In this document: positions 50,157 through 61,209 of the stretch, in pieces
Numbering within the stretch: the first letter of the stretch is position 1
How the letters are laid out: each line of letters begins with the position of its first letter
Assembly (NCBI GenBank): GCA_963920665.1
Contig: OY987269.1
Location: forward strand, 19,532,501 to 19,596,500
Length of the DNA stretch: 64,000 bases
Source of the DNA: Straminergon stramineum
Taxonomy: Eukaryota > Streptophyta > Bryopsida > Hypnales > Calliergonaceae
Reading direction: 5' to 3'
Made by a program: the position numbers and the translations under genes
The notes under the pieces: model-generated
What the model was told of the DNA's origin: nothing
Database searches by the model: none
Seen by the model: only the letters and a program-made list of their open reading frames with translations

Positions 50157-51178
50157 ATGTTTCTTGGTTGTGACAAAGGGACACTTGACACTCAAGATGA
50201 AAGTGGATACCAAGTTCGTAGGGAAGATGAGCTTTCAAAAGAAGAGTTGATGCGCATACACACCCTAGATGGCGATTCTACAACCAAAAAGTTGATTAAA
50301 CTGGATTTTGCAACCTTATTCAAAGGGCTTAAAGATCAATTGGAGACATGGCCATTGTTTTTCCACTCAAAGGAAGAATCTGGTATTCAAATGCAACAAG
50401 GATTTGTGACACTTTGGAGTAACTTCTTGATTGCAGTAAGTTTCTACTACTCATTTCAATAACTTTGAAATTCCAATATGTTCTATGAAGCCACGAACAT
50501 TGTTGTTTTATTCTATGATTTAAATGATAAATAGTGACCATGAAGAAAATGAATGGAAATTAACTCCCCTTTTGTGAAAAGAAACTTTGAACCAATGGAT
50601 AAATTCTAATCCTTACATAGGTTATGTTTTAAACTCCTTGTACACCCATGAAGCTAACATTAACCCCCCACTTTTTCATCACTTTTGGTGTGAATGTATT
50701 CTAATCTCTAGAGTATCCTTGGAATCAATATGTAAGATGATCAAATTTTCATGCAAATGTGTACCAGGAGACCTTGCTAGCATCTATATCAATCCAACCA
50801 CTTGTGACAATGCCTGACATAGCCCATGGGTGGAAGTTTAAACTTTATGGGTGTATATGGGTGATATCCGTGATAAGCGACTTTTGGGGCATTGCAATTA
50901 CGGCCTTGTTCTTGGGATTCCTCCTTGGATGTCCAAACAAGGTTGCTTGGAATTAGATGTGTGAAATCGGTTGGTTGCGCAGCATTCCTTCTATATTGGT
51001 GCTTCTAGATGCAAGCTTGACCTTGCTTGCCGTTGCCTATACTTGTTGGATTCTTTATGGATACCAAATAGGGATAGTTTGTGTGGTGGTAGAGTTGTTT
51101 TCTATTGGTAGTTGTCTCAAGCTTGCGGCTATCCTTAGTAAAGCTGGAGGAAAGGCTACCCAGAAGAACATGCAATAA
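50157..51178 (+). pseudogene. Small multi-pass membrane protein gene with an in-frame TAG (2 exons seen)
   Basis: Exon 50157-50435 ends at a donor (GCA|GTAAGT) and joins in frame to 50768-51178 (acceptor GTACCAG), giving about 228 codons. The first exon encodes a polar region (KEELMRIHTLDGDS). The second encodes hydrophobic segments near ETLLASISIQPLV, YGCIWVISVISDFWGIAITA, PSILVLLDASLTLLAVAYTC and IGIVCVVVELFSIGSC, so about four membrane spans. A single TAG at 50954-50956 interrupts the second exon between spans two and three, with the same frame open on both sides and an ATG immediately after it. The true start may be at 50127, at 50157 or in an upstream exon. The family was not recognised. 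It may be a young pseudogene, a variant allele, or two products. Confidence 0.55.
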
Positions 51179-51480
51179 GGTACAATATCAAAAAACTCTT
51201 GAATAAGGTTTTGAGCATGTTTTTTTCTTACTGATTTGCAACAATTTTATAAGATCAATATTAGAAGTCAAAAACAACTCTAGGTTTTCTTTATATGTAT
51301 TTTTGGGATGTAGTGTAATATGTGTACCCCAAATTGATTCAAGTCTCTCATGAATAGATATAATATATAGTAAGCAAGAATATAGATTGATTGATTTTAG
51401 AATAGATTGCAATTAGGTGTAGTTACCATGGTAGGATCCAAATGTAAAGCTATTCAACAATGGATCAAGGATGTCTATAG
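51179..51480. other. 3' flank of the interrupted membrane-protein gene
   Basis: AT-rich; the next element begins at 51481. No feature was recognised. Confidence 0.35.
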
Positions 51481-52396
51481 TTACCCCCTCGAGGACCAGC
51501 CTTATTTTTGGCAACATAATTTTGGGGGGCATGTACATGTCAACAGAGATTTGACTTATTTAGACTTAATTTTTTTACATGGTATAGACATGGAATATCT
51601 TCTATGAGTACTAAATTTCATTTCATTTGAGTGTACAAGTGAAAAGTTGTGATGCAAAATGGTGTTTGTTTTTCAACTAGGGCAACCCAGGCAGATAAAA
51701 AAAAATCACTTTTTCATAAATAAAAATTTGAAATTAGTTTTCTAGATTTATTTATTCGGAGAAAGATTTGAATCATTCCATTTTGATCAATGAGATGAAA
51801 GTTATGAGGAGCTTTAGCTTGTAGGAAGTTATAGATTCTCTACTCTAAAATAAACTTTGAAGTTCTTTAATGAATTCATTTTTTTAATATTTTTTGAAAA
51901 AGAATTTTAAAAAATAGGTGTAGATAGTTTATTACAACATTAAAATCATTGGGATTGGCATTTTTCAATTCCATAACTAAATTCTTAACAATTTAGTATA
52001 TTGAATCATTCTCTACTTCTTTCTACTTACTATTTTTTTTCCTATATGTTGTACAATTATAAATGATTTGAAAATTTTCAAGCATATAGCCAACTTGCCT
52101 TGAAGAATTAAACTAAAGGGGAACCACCATTTTTGAAAATTTTCAATACAAATGTGACCTTGTGAAGTATTGCTGCCTAGTTTTTTGCAAGGCGAAAAAA
52201 AGGATTTTTGTCAATTCAAATGCTAATATCTTGCAATCTAAACTATGGAAATTTCTGAAATTTTTTTTACATCTTTAAAAACCTATGGTTATATGTTTCC
52301 AAAAATGTTTTTCTTTCTAAAATTTGGTACATGTACTAGAAATGGTAGTTTTGGAGCATTTTTGGTAAAAACATAGTCAAGGAACTTTAGGGTTAA
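51481..52396 (-). mobile_element. TTAA/CCCC element, copy B4, inverted relative to B3
   Basis: Right boundary AACTTTAGGG-TTAA matches the left end of B3 in reverse complement (TTAA-CCCTAAAGTTCC). The left boundary TTAC-CCCCTCGAGGACCAGCC matches the right end of B3. Its interior is the reverse complement of B3 at moderate divergence. Non-coding. Confidence 0.7.
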
Positions 52397-54319
52397 GAAT
52401 ATAGTATTCATCTAACAAGGAAGAAGTAATTGGATGGATGTTCATCCATCCATCATTTTAGATTAAGGGCCACCTCTCCTTGTTTATCATTCATTTTAGG
52501 TTAAGGGCCTATCAATTACAAAAGATTTCATCACAAGCCCTTTAACAATGGAATTTTTCATCCTATTTAGTATTATTATAATACAATTGTGAAAACAAAG
52601 GCATACTATAGTGAAAGAACCCAACAACAAGGGTTTTTAGGCCCAACAAAGAAGATTCTGCCATTGTAGGACCCCCATTGCATCAAACCTCACTTGACAC
52701 AAAACCTCCATGAGGTGTTATTGGTCCTTACAAAGATTGTTGTAGGGCATCTATGCAAGCTATTCCAATGGACTTGGAGCCCTACAAGCCCCCATATAGT
52801 TTTTGATCCATGTAGGGAAAAGCCCCCCAAAATGACTTTTTTGGTCTTTTTCCCAATCCCTTCTACTCTACATGGCCTTGCCCTTGTTGTTGCCACACCC
52901 TTCTTTCAAAACTTGTGCACCTAAGAACTTTATCTAAATGGGTACTAATATAAAGTAGCAACTTTGGATGAGATTTATTTCATAGATTGTTTCTTAGCAC
53001 ATGAATTATCTCATTGCATTGAACTACACAGAAGAAAGGAGAACTTTAAGGTGCGATTGGATGAAGATGTTGAGCACATTGACTCTTTTTCATTCTTTGT
53101 TCATTGTGGGCTAAAGTAGTAAAGCATTATGTGCAAATTTTCGCTTCAAGTGATGGGTCAATAGTAGTGTGCTTAATAATGCTATGACTCACTAACAATT
53201 TGTTAAGTTTAAAATGCAAAATTTGCTTTGCATGTAGTATATATGGGTGTGTGTGTTAAAACTACCCTTGTTCTTAAGGTACCCTCTTATACAAAAGTAA
53301 ATATTGGAGTTTTCATTGTAGTGGGAATGATTGGGTTTCTGGGTCATTCCTCAAGGAACTTAAAATCTTACCCATAAGGTAATACACCTAAAATTGCACG
53401 CTTCCTAAAATCACACACTATAGATTCTTGCCTAAAATGTACTCCCACTATTCATGAGATGCTATGATTGCTTATAGGTACACCTATTTTCAGCACTCTA
53501 AAAGTTTATAGTTTATTCATATTGTGTCCAAAAAATGCATTCTAAGAAAATCTAAAATCCCCTTCTCACTACCTACAAGACCCTACAAGAAAATTTCTAA
53601 TATAATAATGGGAGTATTGCTTAGTATTGCTTGATTCTCAATTGCTTATTTGTGCATTTGAGGTGTGGTTACTCTAAATATCAATGTTTTGAACCATCTT
53701 GTAGGGACAGAAAAAGTGGTGGTTTGGGGTCAGCTTCTACCTTCTGGTTCTTCCAAGGGAGTGCAGCTTCTCCGTCACCAGAAGCCAGGAACCCAAATTT
53801 AGAATTGCTGGAGCGCTGCCCTAAAAAAAATTTCATAACTTTTGCAAGCAATTAAAACAAGAATTTTTTTTCCATTCCTTGTTGTGTCTTGAGATGTAGT
53901 CATGTAGAATGGATCATGTGTTTTAATTAGAAGAAGCTGGTTCTTGATTGGTTCAATCGCATGTTTTTTTGGTTTATTTTTTTAGGGTTTGGGAGTTAAG
54001 TATTTAGGGTGGATCTTGTGAGTAATCAGAAGAAGTAACTTAAGTGGTTGCATGCTATCATTCCTTCCAACCTAGTGATGCTTTGATATTGTAAATAATG
54101 GAGCCATCCTCCTTCAAAGAATACCCTAATGCATTCTATGGTGCATCTCAAGAGATCCCCCTATTAGACACACAAATTTATGTACAGTAAGATTATGTTA
54201 ATCTGATAGAACTTGTTAATTAATATTTTGGAATTAATGAATTTATATTAACTTAATTTTTTCCATTATCATTTCAAGTTTATATCAATGAGACTTAACA
54301 TCTCACGAATATTAATCCT
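52397..54319. other. Intergenic DNA, nothing firmly recognised
   Basis: A short GC-richer patch at about 53700-53825 repeats CAGCTTCT twice but could not be assigned. The frames at 52690-52924 run on both strands through the same AT-poor patch and show no family features. Confidence 0.4.
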
Positions 54320-54896
54320 TTAACCCCTAAACGTCCAAATTCATCTCCAAAATTGACAATTTGAGAAAAATCATTATAAAGTGCTACTTGGAAGCATATT
54401 TTGGAATTGCTATAGAAGGAAAAGTTGTAGATTTTGATTTGTAGATTCCATCTGTAAGGTTAGATTCACCTATGCTATCACCAATTTTTTTCTATAAATT
54501 TTGAAATAGAAACTCCAAAATCCCTTCAAAATTCGATTACAACTAAAATATTATCATTTTTGGAGTAAAATTTCTTGGAATGGATTTGAAATGAGGTTCT
54601 TTCAACATGGTGATTTTTTTAAATTTTTGTGTTCTTTAAATCTATAACCTCATTTTGGCAAATCCAATTTTAAACTAGAGTCAATGCAATTTGACCACTT
54701 GACATACTTGCACATTGGTAATTTTAGAAAAATATGTACTCTAGTAACACCAAATCCAACCCTTAGAAAGAACAACAACTTGATAATGTATGTCCACAAA
54801 TTAGAATAACTTTCATCCAAGTAGTTAAGAGGATGAAACTTGAAATTCAATCTGTTGATCATCCAAAAAATGGACGTTGGAGTGTTTGGGGGTTAA
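54320..54896. mobile_element. TTAA/CCCC element, copy B6 (0.58 kb)
   Basis: TTAA-CCCCTAAACGTCC at the left and GGACGTTGGAGTGTTTGGGGG-TTAA at the right; the ends are inverted copies apart from a small insertion. The interior is AT-rich and does not resemble B3, so this is a different subfamily with the same termini. Confidence 0.65.
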
Positions 54897-55119
54897 CCCT
54901 TGAATCCTTTAAATTCAAGATTTTTCTGATTTTTCCTTATATTTTGGTAAATTCATAATAATTATCTCAATTTCATCAAATTAGTCTTGGAGAAGGTTGT
55001 TTTATAAAAATTTAAGCATAATTTTGGATGAATGAGAAATTATTTGGACAAAACATCATCTTCTAGGCTTTGTTTATAGTCCATCCATAATATGACTTCC
55101 AAGCTCATATATAGGTAAG
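54897..55119. other. Spacer between TTAA elements
   Basis: Short AT-rich spacer; nothing recognised. Confidence 0.35.
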
Positions 55120-56044
55120 TTAACCCCTAAAGGTTTTTGACTACATTTTCACCAAAAATGTCAAAAGTTCCATTTCAAGTACATATATTGAATTTTATAA
55201 AAAATGAAACATTTCTAGACACATGTAATTGTAGGATAGATCTTGTAGTATGATGGTTTGAGATGATGTGGAAAAAATTGAAAAAATTTCCACTATAGAG
55301 ATTGCAAGATATCAGCCTTTAAATTGACAAAAATCCTTTTTTAGGCCTTGCACAAATCAGACAATTGCACTTCACAAGGTCACATGGTATGAAAAAATGT
55401 CCATGTTGCTAATGCTTTTTGGATTCACTTTCCAAAGCAAGTTGGCTACATGCTTAAAAAAAATTCATGTCATTTGGAATTGTACAACATATAGGAAAAA
55501 AGTAGTAAGTAGAAAAAAATAGAGAATGATTCAAAATACCAAATTGTTAAGAATTTAGCTATGAAATTGAAAAATGCCAATCTCAATGGTTGTAATGTTG
55601 TGATAGACAATCTACATCCAATGATTTTATTTTTTTCTAAAAATATTCAAAATTGAATTAAATAAAGGGCTTTGAAGTTTATTTTAGAATAGAGAATCTA
55701 CAATTGCCTACAAACTAAAACTCGTAATTTTCATCCCATGAATCAAAATGGAATGATTCAATGATTTCCTCTTATATATAAATCTAGAAAAACAATTTCA
55801 AATTTTTAAAAAATTATTTTGAGCTACTGAGGTTGTTAGTCGAACAATAAAAATTACATACCATACAACAACTTTTTTACCATGTAATCAAAAGGTATGA
55901 ATATTGTTGGGACTTTAAAGCTACTCCTTGGGCACATGTTGTGTGAAAATGTCAAAGAATAAAAAATAAAAATTCCATTCATAGTGAGCTCCCTAAAATT
56001 ACTATGTTGCTAAAAAAACTTCATTTGGTTCTTGAATTTAGGGG
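55120..56044 (+). mobile_element. TTAA/CCCC element, copy B5 (0.93 kb)
   Basis: Left boundary TTAA-CCCCTAAAGG; right end AATTTAGGGG followed by TGGA, so the right TTAA appears to have decayed. The interior is collinear with B3 in the same orientation. Non-coding. Confidence 0.7.
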
Positions 56045-56581
56045 TGGACACCATTTACATTACACCACCATTATACTAACATGAATGTCACATGAACATA
56101 ATATGAGGACTGCATTATGAACTAAATAAGAACTTTATCAATCTATAGTGGGATCATTTTTGTCTTTGAGATGTGTCAATGAAAGAATCTATAAAACTTA
56201 CAGGTAGAGAAATGAGGATGAACTAATGGACATTACTAGATATATTTTAGGGCACCTAACTCTAACAATATGATACATGTGCTATTTGCAAAACCCAAAA
56301 CAAGATGTTGGTCTTCTTGGTGGTTTTGTGGTGGTTTTCATGGATAGCCGCTACAATCACTTGCATCTTGGAAGTGGATAGCACCTTGGGAAATAAATGA
56401 CAAGTTAGAAGTGGACTAAGGAGACTTACTGGACCCTCTTCTTGCAACGAGGCTATAAAGCTCCTCCACTTTGGCATTGGGTCACCCACTTTTGCAAATG
56501 TAATGATTAATTTCACTTGAGAAGTTGTCTATGTTGCCCTCTCCTCTTCTCTTTGAATCTCTACCCAACTAAGCAAACAAG
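56045..56581. other. Intergenic DNA, nothing recognised
   Basis: No frame or repeat supported in this spacer. Confidence 0.4.
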
Positions 56582-56730
56582 TACTGTAAGAAATACGCGT
56601 TTTTGGTGACGTGCCTCAATTTTTTGGAACGGATTTTTCAAAATGCCCAATTCAACAAGACCATGTTTTTATGTCAAGAAAAACATCAACGATTGAGGCA
56701 TGTCACCAAAAATACGGGTTTCTTATAGTG
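56582..56730. mobile_element. 149-bp MITE with CACTA-like ends and AAG target duplication
   Basis: The right end in reverse complement reads CACTATAAGAAACCCG and the left end TACTGTAAGAAATACGCG; about 38 bp of each arm pair. The flanks are AAG on both sides, a 3-bp duplication as expected for CACTA elements. Non-coding. Confidence 0.75.
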
Positions 56731-56975
56731 AAGCCACTTGTTGCTTGAAATAGGGTTTTCTATCTTGATATGTCATAGGCTATTTTGGGTCAAAATGTCC
56801 ATCAATGTTGGTGAGGACATGTCCTAATGCATTATAATCTTGTCTGGATACAGACATTATAAAAAAATATTAAAAATACAAGCATCTATGAGGTTTGTTA
56901 GGTCATCCTCCATATCTTTCAAGTTGGACAACCAATTTGTTGGCTGGATGGTTGTCTATTGGCTAGACGGCTAGT
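56731..56975. other. Spacer, nothing recognised
   Basis: Intergenic sequence between two CACTA-like elements. Confidence 0.35.
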
Positions 56976-57209
56976 CACTACTAGAAAATTCAACGTCCAA
57001 ACCAATAGAGAGGTGTTGATACCTTCTGTTGTTTCGGACTCGTTGTTTTGGACAATAATCAACAGAAATTTGTGTATTTTTTGTGTTGATTTTGTTCAAA
57101 TAAAAAATGAAAAAAAAGATGAAAAAAAAAGATTTTTTTTTCACTGCCCAAAATTTTCGGGCAGCAAATTTTTTTTCTTTTTTCAGCTACCTGAAGCCTT
57201 TGGACAGCC

Positions 57210-57292
57210 AATCCATACACCTACGGTTGCCACCCGGGTTGGAACTTGGAACCTCGCACTTGAAATCACGACTCCCTAACCAACTCACCACT
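57210..57292 (-). repeat. tRNA-like segment, possible SINE head
   Basis: Read on the minus strand from 57290, the order is GTGAGTTGGTTAGGGAG (A-box-like), then GAGGTTCCAAGTTCCAAC (B-box-like), about 30 bases apart. This is the internal promoter layout of tRNA-derived SINEs. No tRNA cloverleaf could be completed, so it is not called a functional tRNA. Confidence 0.5.
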
Positions 57293-57349
57293 ATTTAAAT
57301 TCAACGTTCAAAGGAGTATTTGTTTCTTAAATATACACTTACAATTTGG

Positions 57350-57722
57350 TATTTTGAAACTCAGCAGACTTTGAAGACCATTTTGGCATAGTAGAATAAC
57401 TTTTTTCAAAAATCTTTGGACTAAGAAAATCTAGGATATCAAGTTAAATTTCATCTCCAAAAATCCGTTTGTGATTTTAAGCCTCCATTCAAAAGTTATA
57501 GACAAAATTCAGAGAGGGTGTTTAAAAATATCAAAGAAAATATTCCTTGCTACCCCACTCTGAATTTTGTCTATAACTTTTGAATGGAGGCTCAAAATCT
57601 CAAAAGGATTTTTGGAGATGAAAGTTAGCTTGGTTTTCCAACTTTGTTTAGTTCAAAGTTTTTTGAAAAAAGTTATTCTACTATGCCAAAATGGCCACCA
57701 AAGTCTGCTGAGTTTTTCAAAA
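57350..57722. repeat. Large foldback, arms about 165 bp
   Basis: Arms at about 57350-57527 and 57546-57722 are inverted copies with scattered differences and small gaps; examples are CCTCCATTCAAAAGTTATAG on the left and its reverse complement CTATAACTTTTGAATGGAGG on the right. The spacer is only about 20 bp. A transcript through it would form a long double-stranded hairpin. Confidence 0.85.
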
Positions 57723-58279
57723 AAAGAATTGTGAATGATAATTAAGTTAAAAAATTTCATAGTACATAGAACTTCAACCATTGTGCTTTAAATGATGCCC
57801 AAATGAGGGTGTTTTAAATGTTTTAACTGTTTTGAAAATCACAATTGTATGTTTTGATGCCTTCCAACTTTAGAGATTATGTTCACAATCTTGTTGAGAG
57901 TTTGTATAAAGAATTTCAAACCAATTGGATATATTTGTCATGAGTGCCCTAAATCACCCAAAACTAAAAAAAATTACCTTTTCATAAATAACTTTTTAAT
58001 TGTAACTTAGATTGATCAAAAAAATTCTAGGCATTAATTTGGTAGTGAAACACAAGTTTATTAAAAATTTTACATCTTGAACAAAAATTGTATTCAACAA
58101 ATATTGTATCAAGAAGAGCCTACTCAAAACTAAATAGAAAATGGTTTGAAATCATGACTCATGATTTTGAGTATAAATTATTTATTTGGCATAAATGTAC
58201 CAACCTTGCCCTATTGCTACAATATAAGAACATTCCAAAATCTTATAAATGTACAAAGTAGAGTCCATAAATTGCAAAA

Positions 58280-58385
58280 GATTTCAAAGGTTCTAATAGA
58301 TTTTAACAATTTCCAATCAGATTCCAACAAGATTCTAAAGATTTCCAAAAGATTCCAAAAAGATTCCAAAAAGATTCTAGATTCT
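58280..58385. repeat. Short tandem tract of AGATTCCAAAA-type units
   Basis: About nine diverged units of 10-12 bp. It lies near the right end of the CACTA-like element, where such elements often carry subterminal repeats. Confidence 0.6.
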
Positions 58386-58555
58386 TGAAAGTATTGTTGA
58401 TTTGGTCATTGCACTAATCAAATCAACAGAAAGTTGGTATCAATTTGTTGATTTTTACAAAAAGTTCAAAAATTAGTGAAATTGGTCATTGCAGTGCCCC
58501 AAACAACAGAAATGAGTTGATTTTCTATTGATTTGGTCACAGTTTTCTAGTAGTG

Positions 58556-59481
58556 TTGGTAGTGCAACTTTGGAATGAGACTTCCATGAGTTCTAGTCTT
58601 CATCTGTAGTATTTTGTTGACATCATCATTAACTGAGTGACATGGTCACAATGGTTTTAGAGAGTAGTGGTCCAATCAATTGTGAAATGACTTCCTATCA
58701 TATATTGTGACTGAGCACTACTCTAGTGTCAATAGAAAATGACTCCAAGGAGCACCGCAATGGCTTATGTGTAAGGATAGGCCGAAAGATGGTTGATGTG
58801 TCCACTTGTTATTCTTTTACTTCCTATCCTCCATTGAGAAGAAAAGAAAAAAGGCCACATATTGTATATCCTATAGGGAGTTTGAGTTGAAGAGGATGAT
58901 GCATCACGTGTGACTTTTTTGCTTATGATAATCTTTTAATATACTAATCTTGTATACAATTTCTTTCCCTCTTCTAATTTGCGTTGTTCATGTATTCTTG
59001 CTCTTTTTTTCTTTAGCTTGCATAGTAATTTTTTCTTCGTTTTCTCTCTTCCTATTTTTTTCCCTCTTTCTTGTTTTCATCTTTTTCTATTTTTTTCTTT
59101 TCTATCTTCCTTTTCTTCTTTTACACCTAAATTTCATTCCTCTTTTTTCCTTGTTTTCTTATAAATCTTTTATCTCTTTTTTATCTCTGACTTCTCCATT
59201 AATTTTTTTTCACTGCTTTAATTTTTTTAACTCTTTCTATTTTTTTTATTTCTCTCTTCTTTTTAAAATTTTTTTTAACATTTTTGTGAATTTCTTTTTA
59301 CTTTAATTTTTTTTCATTTTCTCTTGAATTCTTCATTTCTTCAATTTTTTTGAAGTCTTTCCAATTTCTCCACTCCTTGTTTATTATTTTACTGTTTTTT
59401 TAAAACTCTAAATCCAACAAAAGACTTCTTTTGTCTTCTCCTTTGAAATCATGCATTGCTAGAGGCTTTTTCTCTTTGTTG
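58556..59481. other. Intergenic DNA with a 0.45-kb pyrimidine-rich tract
   Basis: From about 58960 to 59410 the plus strand is almost entirely T and C. Frames translated from it are Phe/Leu/Ser runs caused by the composition and are not called genes. Confidence 0.6.
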
Positions 59482-59562
59482 CACTAGTAGAAAACAACAT
59501 TGATTTCAACAAAATTCGTGTCAGTTGAATTTTGTTGAAATCAACGTTGTTTTCTACTAGTG
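59482..59562. mobile_element. 81-bp CACTA-type MITE with TTG target duplication
   Basis: Two 36-bp arms beginning CACTAGTAGAAAACAAC are inverted copies with a single mismatch and a 9-base loop. The element is flanked by TTG on both sides, the 3-bp duplication expected of CACTA insertion. It is the smallest complete element in the window. Confidence 0.85.
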
Positions 59563-60193
59563 TTGGTGTATATTATTTTCTTCCTCAAGGTCCATTATAT
59601 GATTTATTTAAACTCCTACTTCTATGGTAGAAATGACTTCTTGAAATTTGTGACATTGTCATTACACTAATTCTAAACACTTTGTAAGGTTCCTATTTGA
59701 ATTACTAGGGGTCGTAGTAAATATACACTAAGGTATTTAAATGGGGCCAACAACAATTGTTAAGTCATGTTTTCCCCTTACACAAATGACAACGTCACCT
59801 CTTCGATGCCACTATAGAATGACTTCCTATGACTACCAAATGACTACTCATAAGTCTCAGACTACTACGCACCTACTCTACTACTCACTACAACAAAATG
59901 GATGTTTTATGACTTCAAAAAATGACTGCAGTGAGTCAAAAAATTTGAAAATATGACTTATGCAGGAATTACTGTAGATGACGCACAACATGACTAGGTC
60001 TAGTCATTACTGACTAGTCGCTTCGGACATGAGTCATATTTGTAGTCATCGTATTTGGAAGGTATAATTAGCCATATTTTGCCAATGTGGCATATACGTT
60101 GACTATTCTTGGAGACTTGATTTTCTCTTGACCTGCTCGGGCAAGGAAAAAAAGTCTACGTGGTATGTAACTGCTTGTAGTCATATTTTAAGC

Positions 60194-60575
60194 TGACGTG
60201 GACTATGACTATGGTGAGTCATATTTTGGCAGATGTGGAGTATGACTATGGTGAGTCATATTTTGGCGGACGTGGAGTATGACTATGGTGAGTCATATTT
60301 TGGCGGATGAGGCATATGACTTTTTGTAGTCATATTTTGGCGGATGAGGCATACGACTTTTTGTAGTCATATTTTGGGATGATGTGAAATATGATTTTTG
60401 TGAGTCATATTTTTTGTCGATGTGAAAAATGACTCTCATGGGTCATATTCTTTGCATGTTGATGTAAAAAATGACTCTAATGGATCATATTTTTCATTGA
60501 TGTAGAATATGACCTTCATGAGTCGCTTTTTTTATTGATGTGAAATATGACTGATGTAAGTCATATTTTTGGCTA
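60194..60575. repeat. 37-38 bp tandem repeat, about 10 units
   Basis: Units follow the pattern ATGTGGAGTATGACT-n-AGTCATATTTTGGCGG, each with an imperfect ATGACT/AGTCAT palindrome at its centre. The first four are close copies and later ones diverge. Looser AGTCAT and ATGACT motifs extend back to about 59990. Confidence 0.9.
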
Positions 60576-61209
60576 TGTAGTAGTTCACATGGAATGTTAC
60601 TAGTAATTTTATGATTGAATGTAGTTATATTTTCAAAAGTATAGAGTCATATTATTGGCATGATTGTGAGCATTATATAACTACAACAAGTCATATTTTG
60701 ATTAAGATATATTATAAAACATGACTCAAGCAAGTGATATTCGTAACTAGGTGACTTGAGGTTTATAGTAACTTTTGTCATAAATTGTAATCATATTTTC
60801 CATACATTCTAAATTGACATGAGGCATTGCAATCGTGCATCAATATGGTTTAGTAGTTGTATAAATGACTACATACAATAAAAAATGAATAAATATGATT
60901 TTTGAGATGCACAAAGATAATCATATTAAAGAGAGAAAATGCAAAAAAAAATGTGACTATTTTCAATGACATTTATTAGTCACTAACAAAAAACATATTA
61001 CAATGATAGTTTATAAATATATATTCCTACACACTCTAAGACTTGTAATTCCTTACAAAAATGTGAAGAAGATGTCTCTCTAGTGTTGTAAATAGCCTCC
61101 AATAACTTCAGTCCAACTTTAAGTGCCTACACATAAAATGAAAGAGTTTAATTTTTAGTAAATGAACAATATAGCTCAATCTTCAAAGATTTAAAGCAAT
61201 ATAAAATGT

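Larger units (their letters stand above)
56976..58555. mobile_element. CACTA-like non-autonomous element (1.58 kb)
   Basis: It begins CACTACTAGAAAA and ends TTTTCTAGTAGTG, an exact inverted pair of 13 bp typical of CACTA transposons. The interior carries a tRNA-like segment (57210-57292), a 165-bp-arm foldback (57350-57722) and a tandem AGATTCCAAAA-type tract (58280-58385). No transposase frame is present. The 3-bp flanks (AGT and TTG) do not match, so the boundaries are supported by the ends only. Confidence 0.65.

Noticed and set aside
44586..52396. B3 and B4 as the two LTRs of a retrotransposon
   Set aside because: They are inverted rather than direct, each has its own TTAA ends, and no reverse transcriptase or integrase is present between them.
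40998..56044. CCCTAAA motifs as interstitial telomere repeats
   Set aside because: They occur singly at element ends as part of TTAACCCCTAAA and not in tandem.
58950..59306. 118-codon hydrophobic frame
   Set aside because: It is the translation of a T/C-rich tract; the Phe/Leu/Ser composition follows from the bases and no start context or family supports it.
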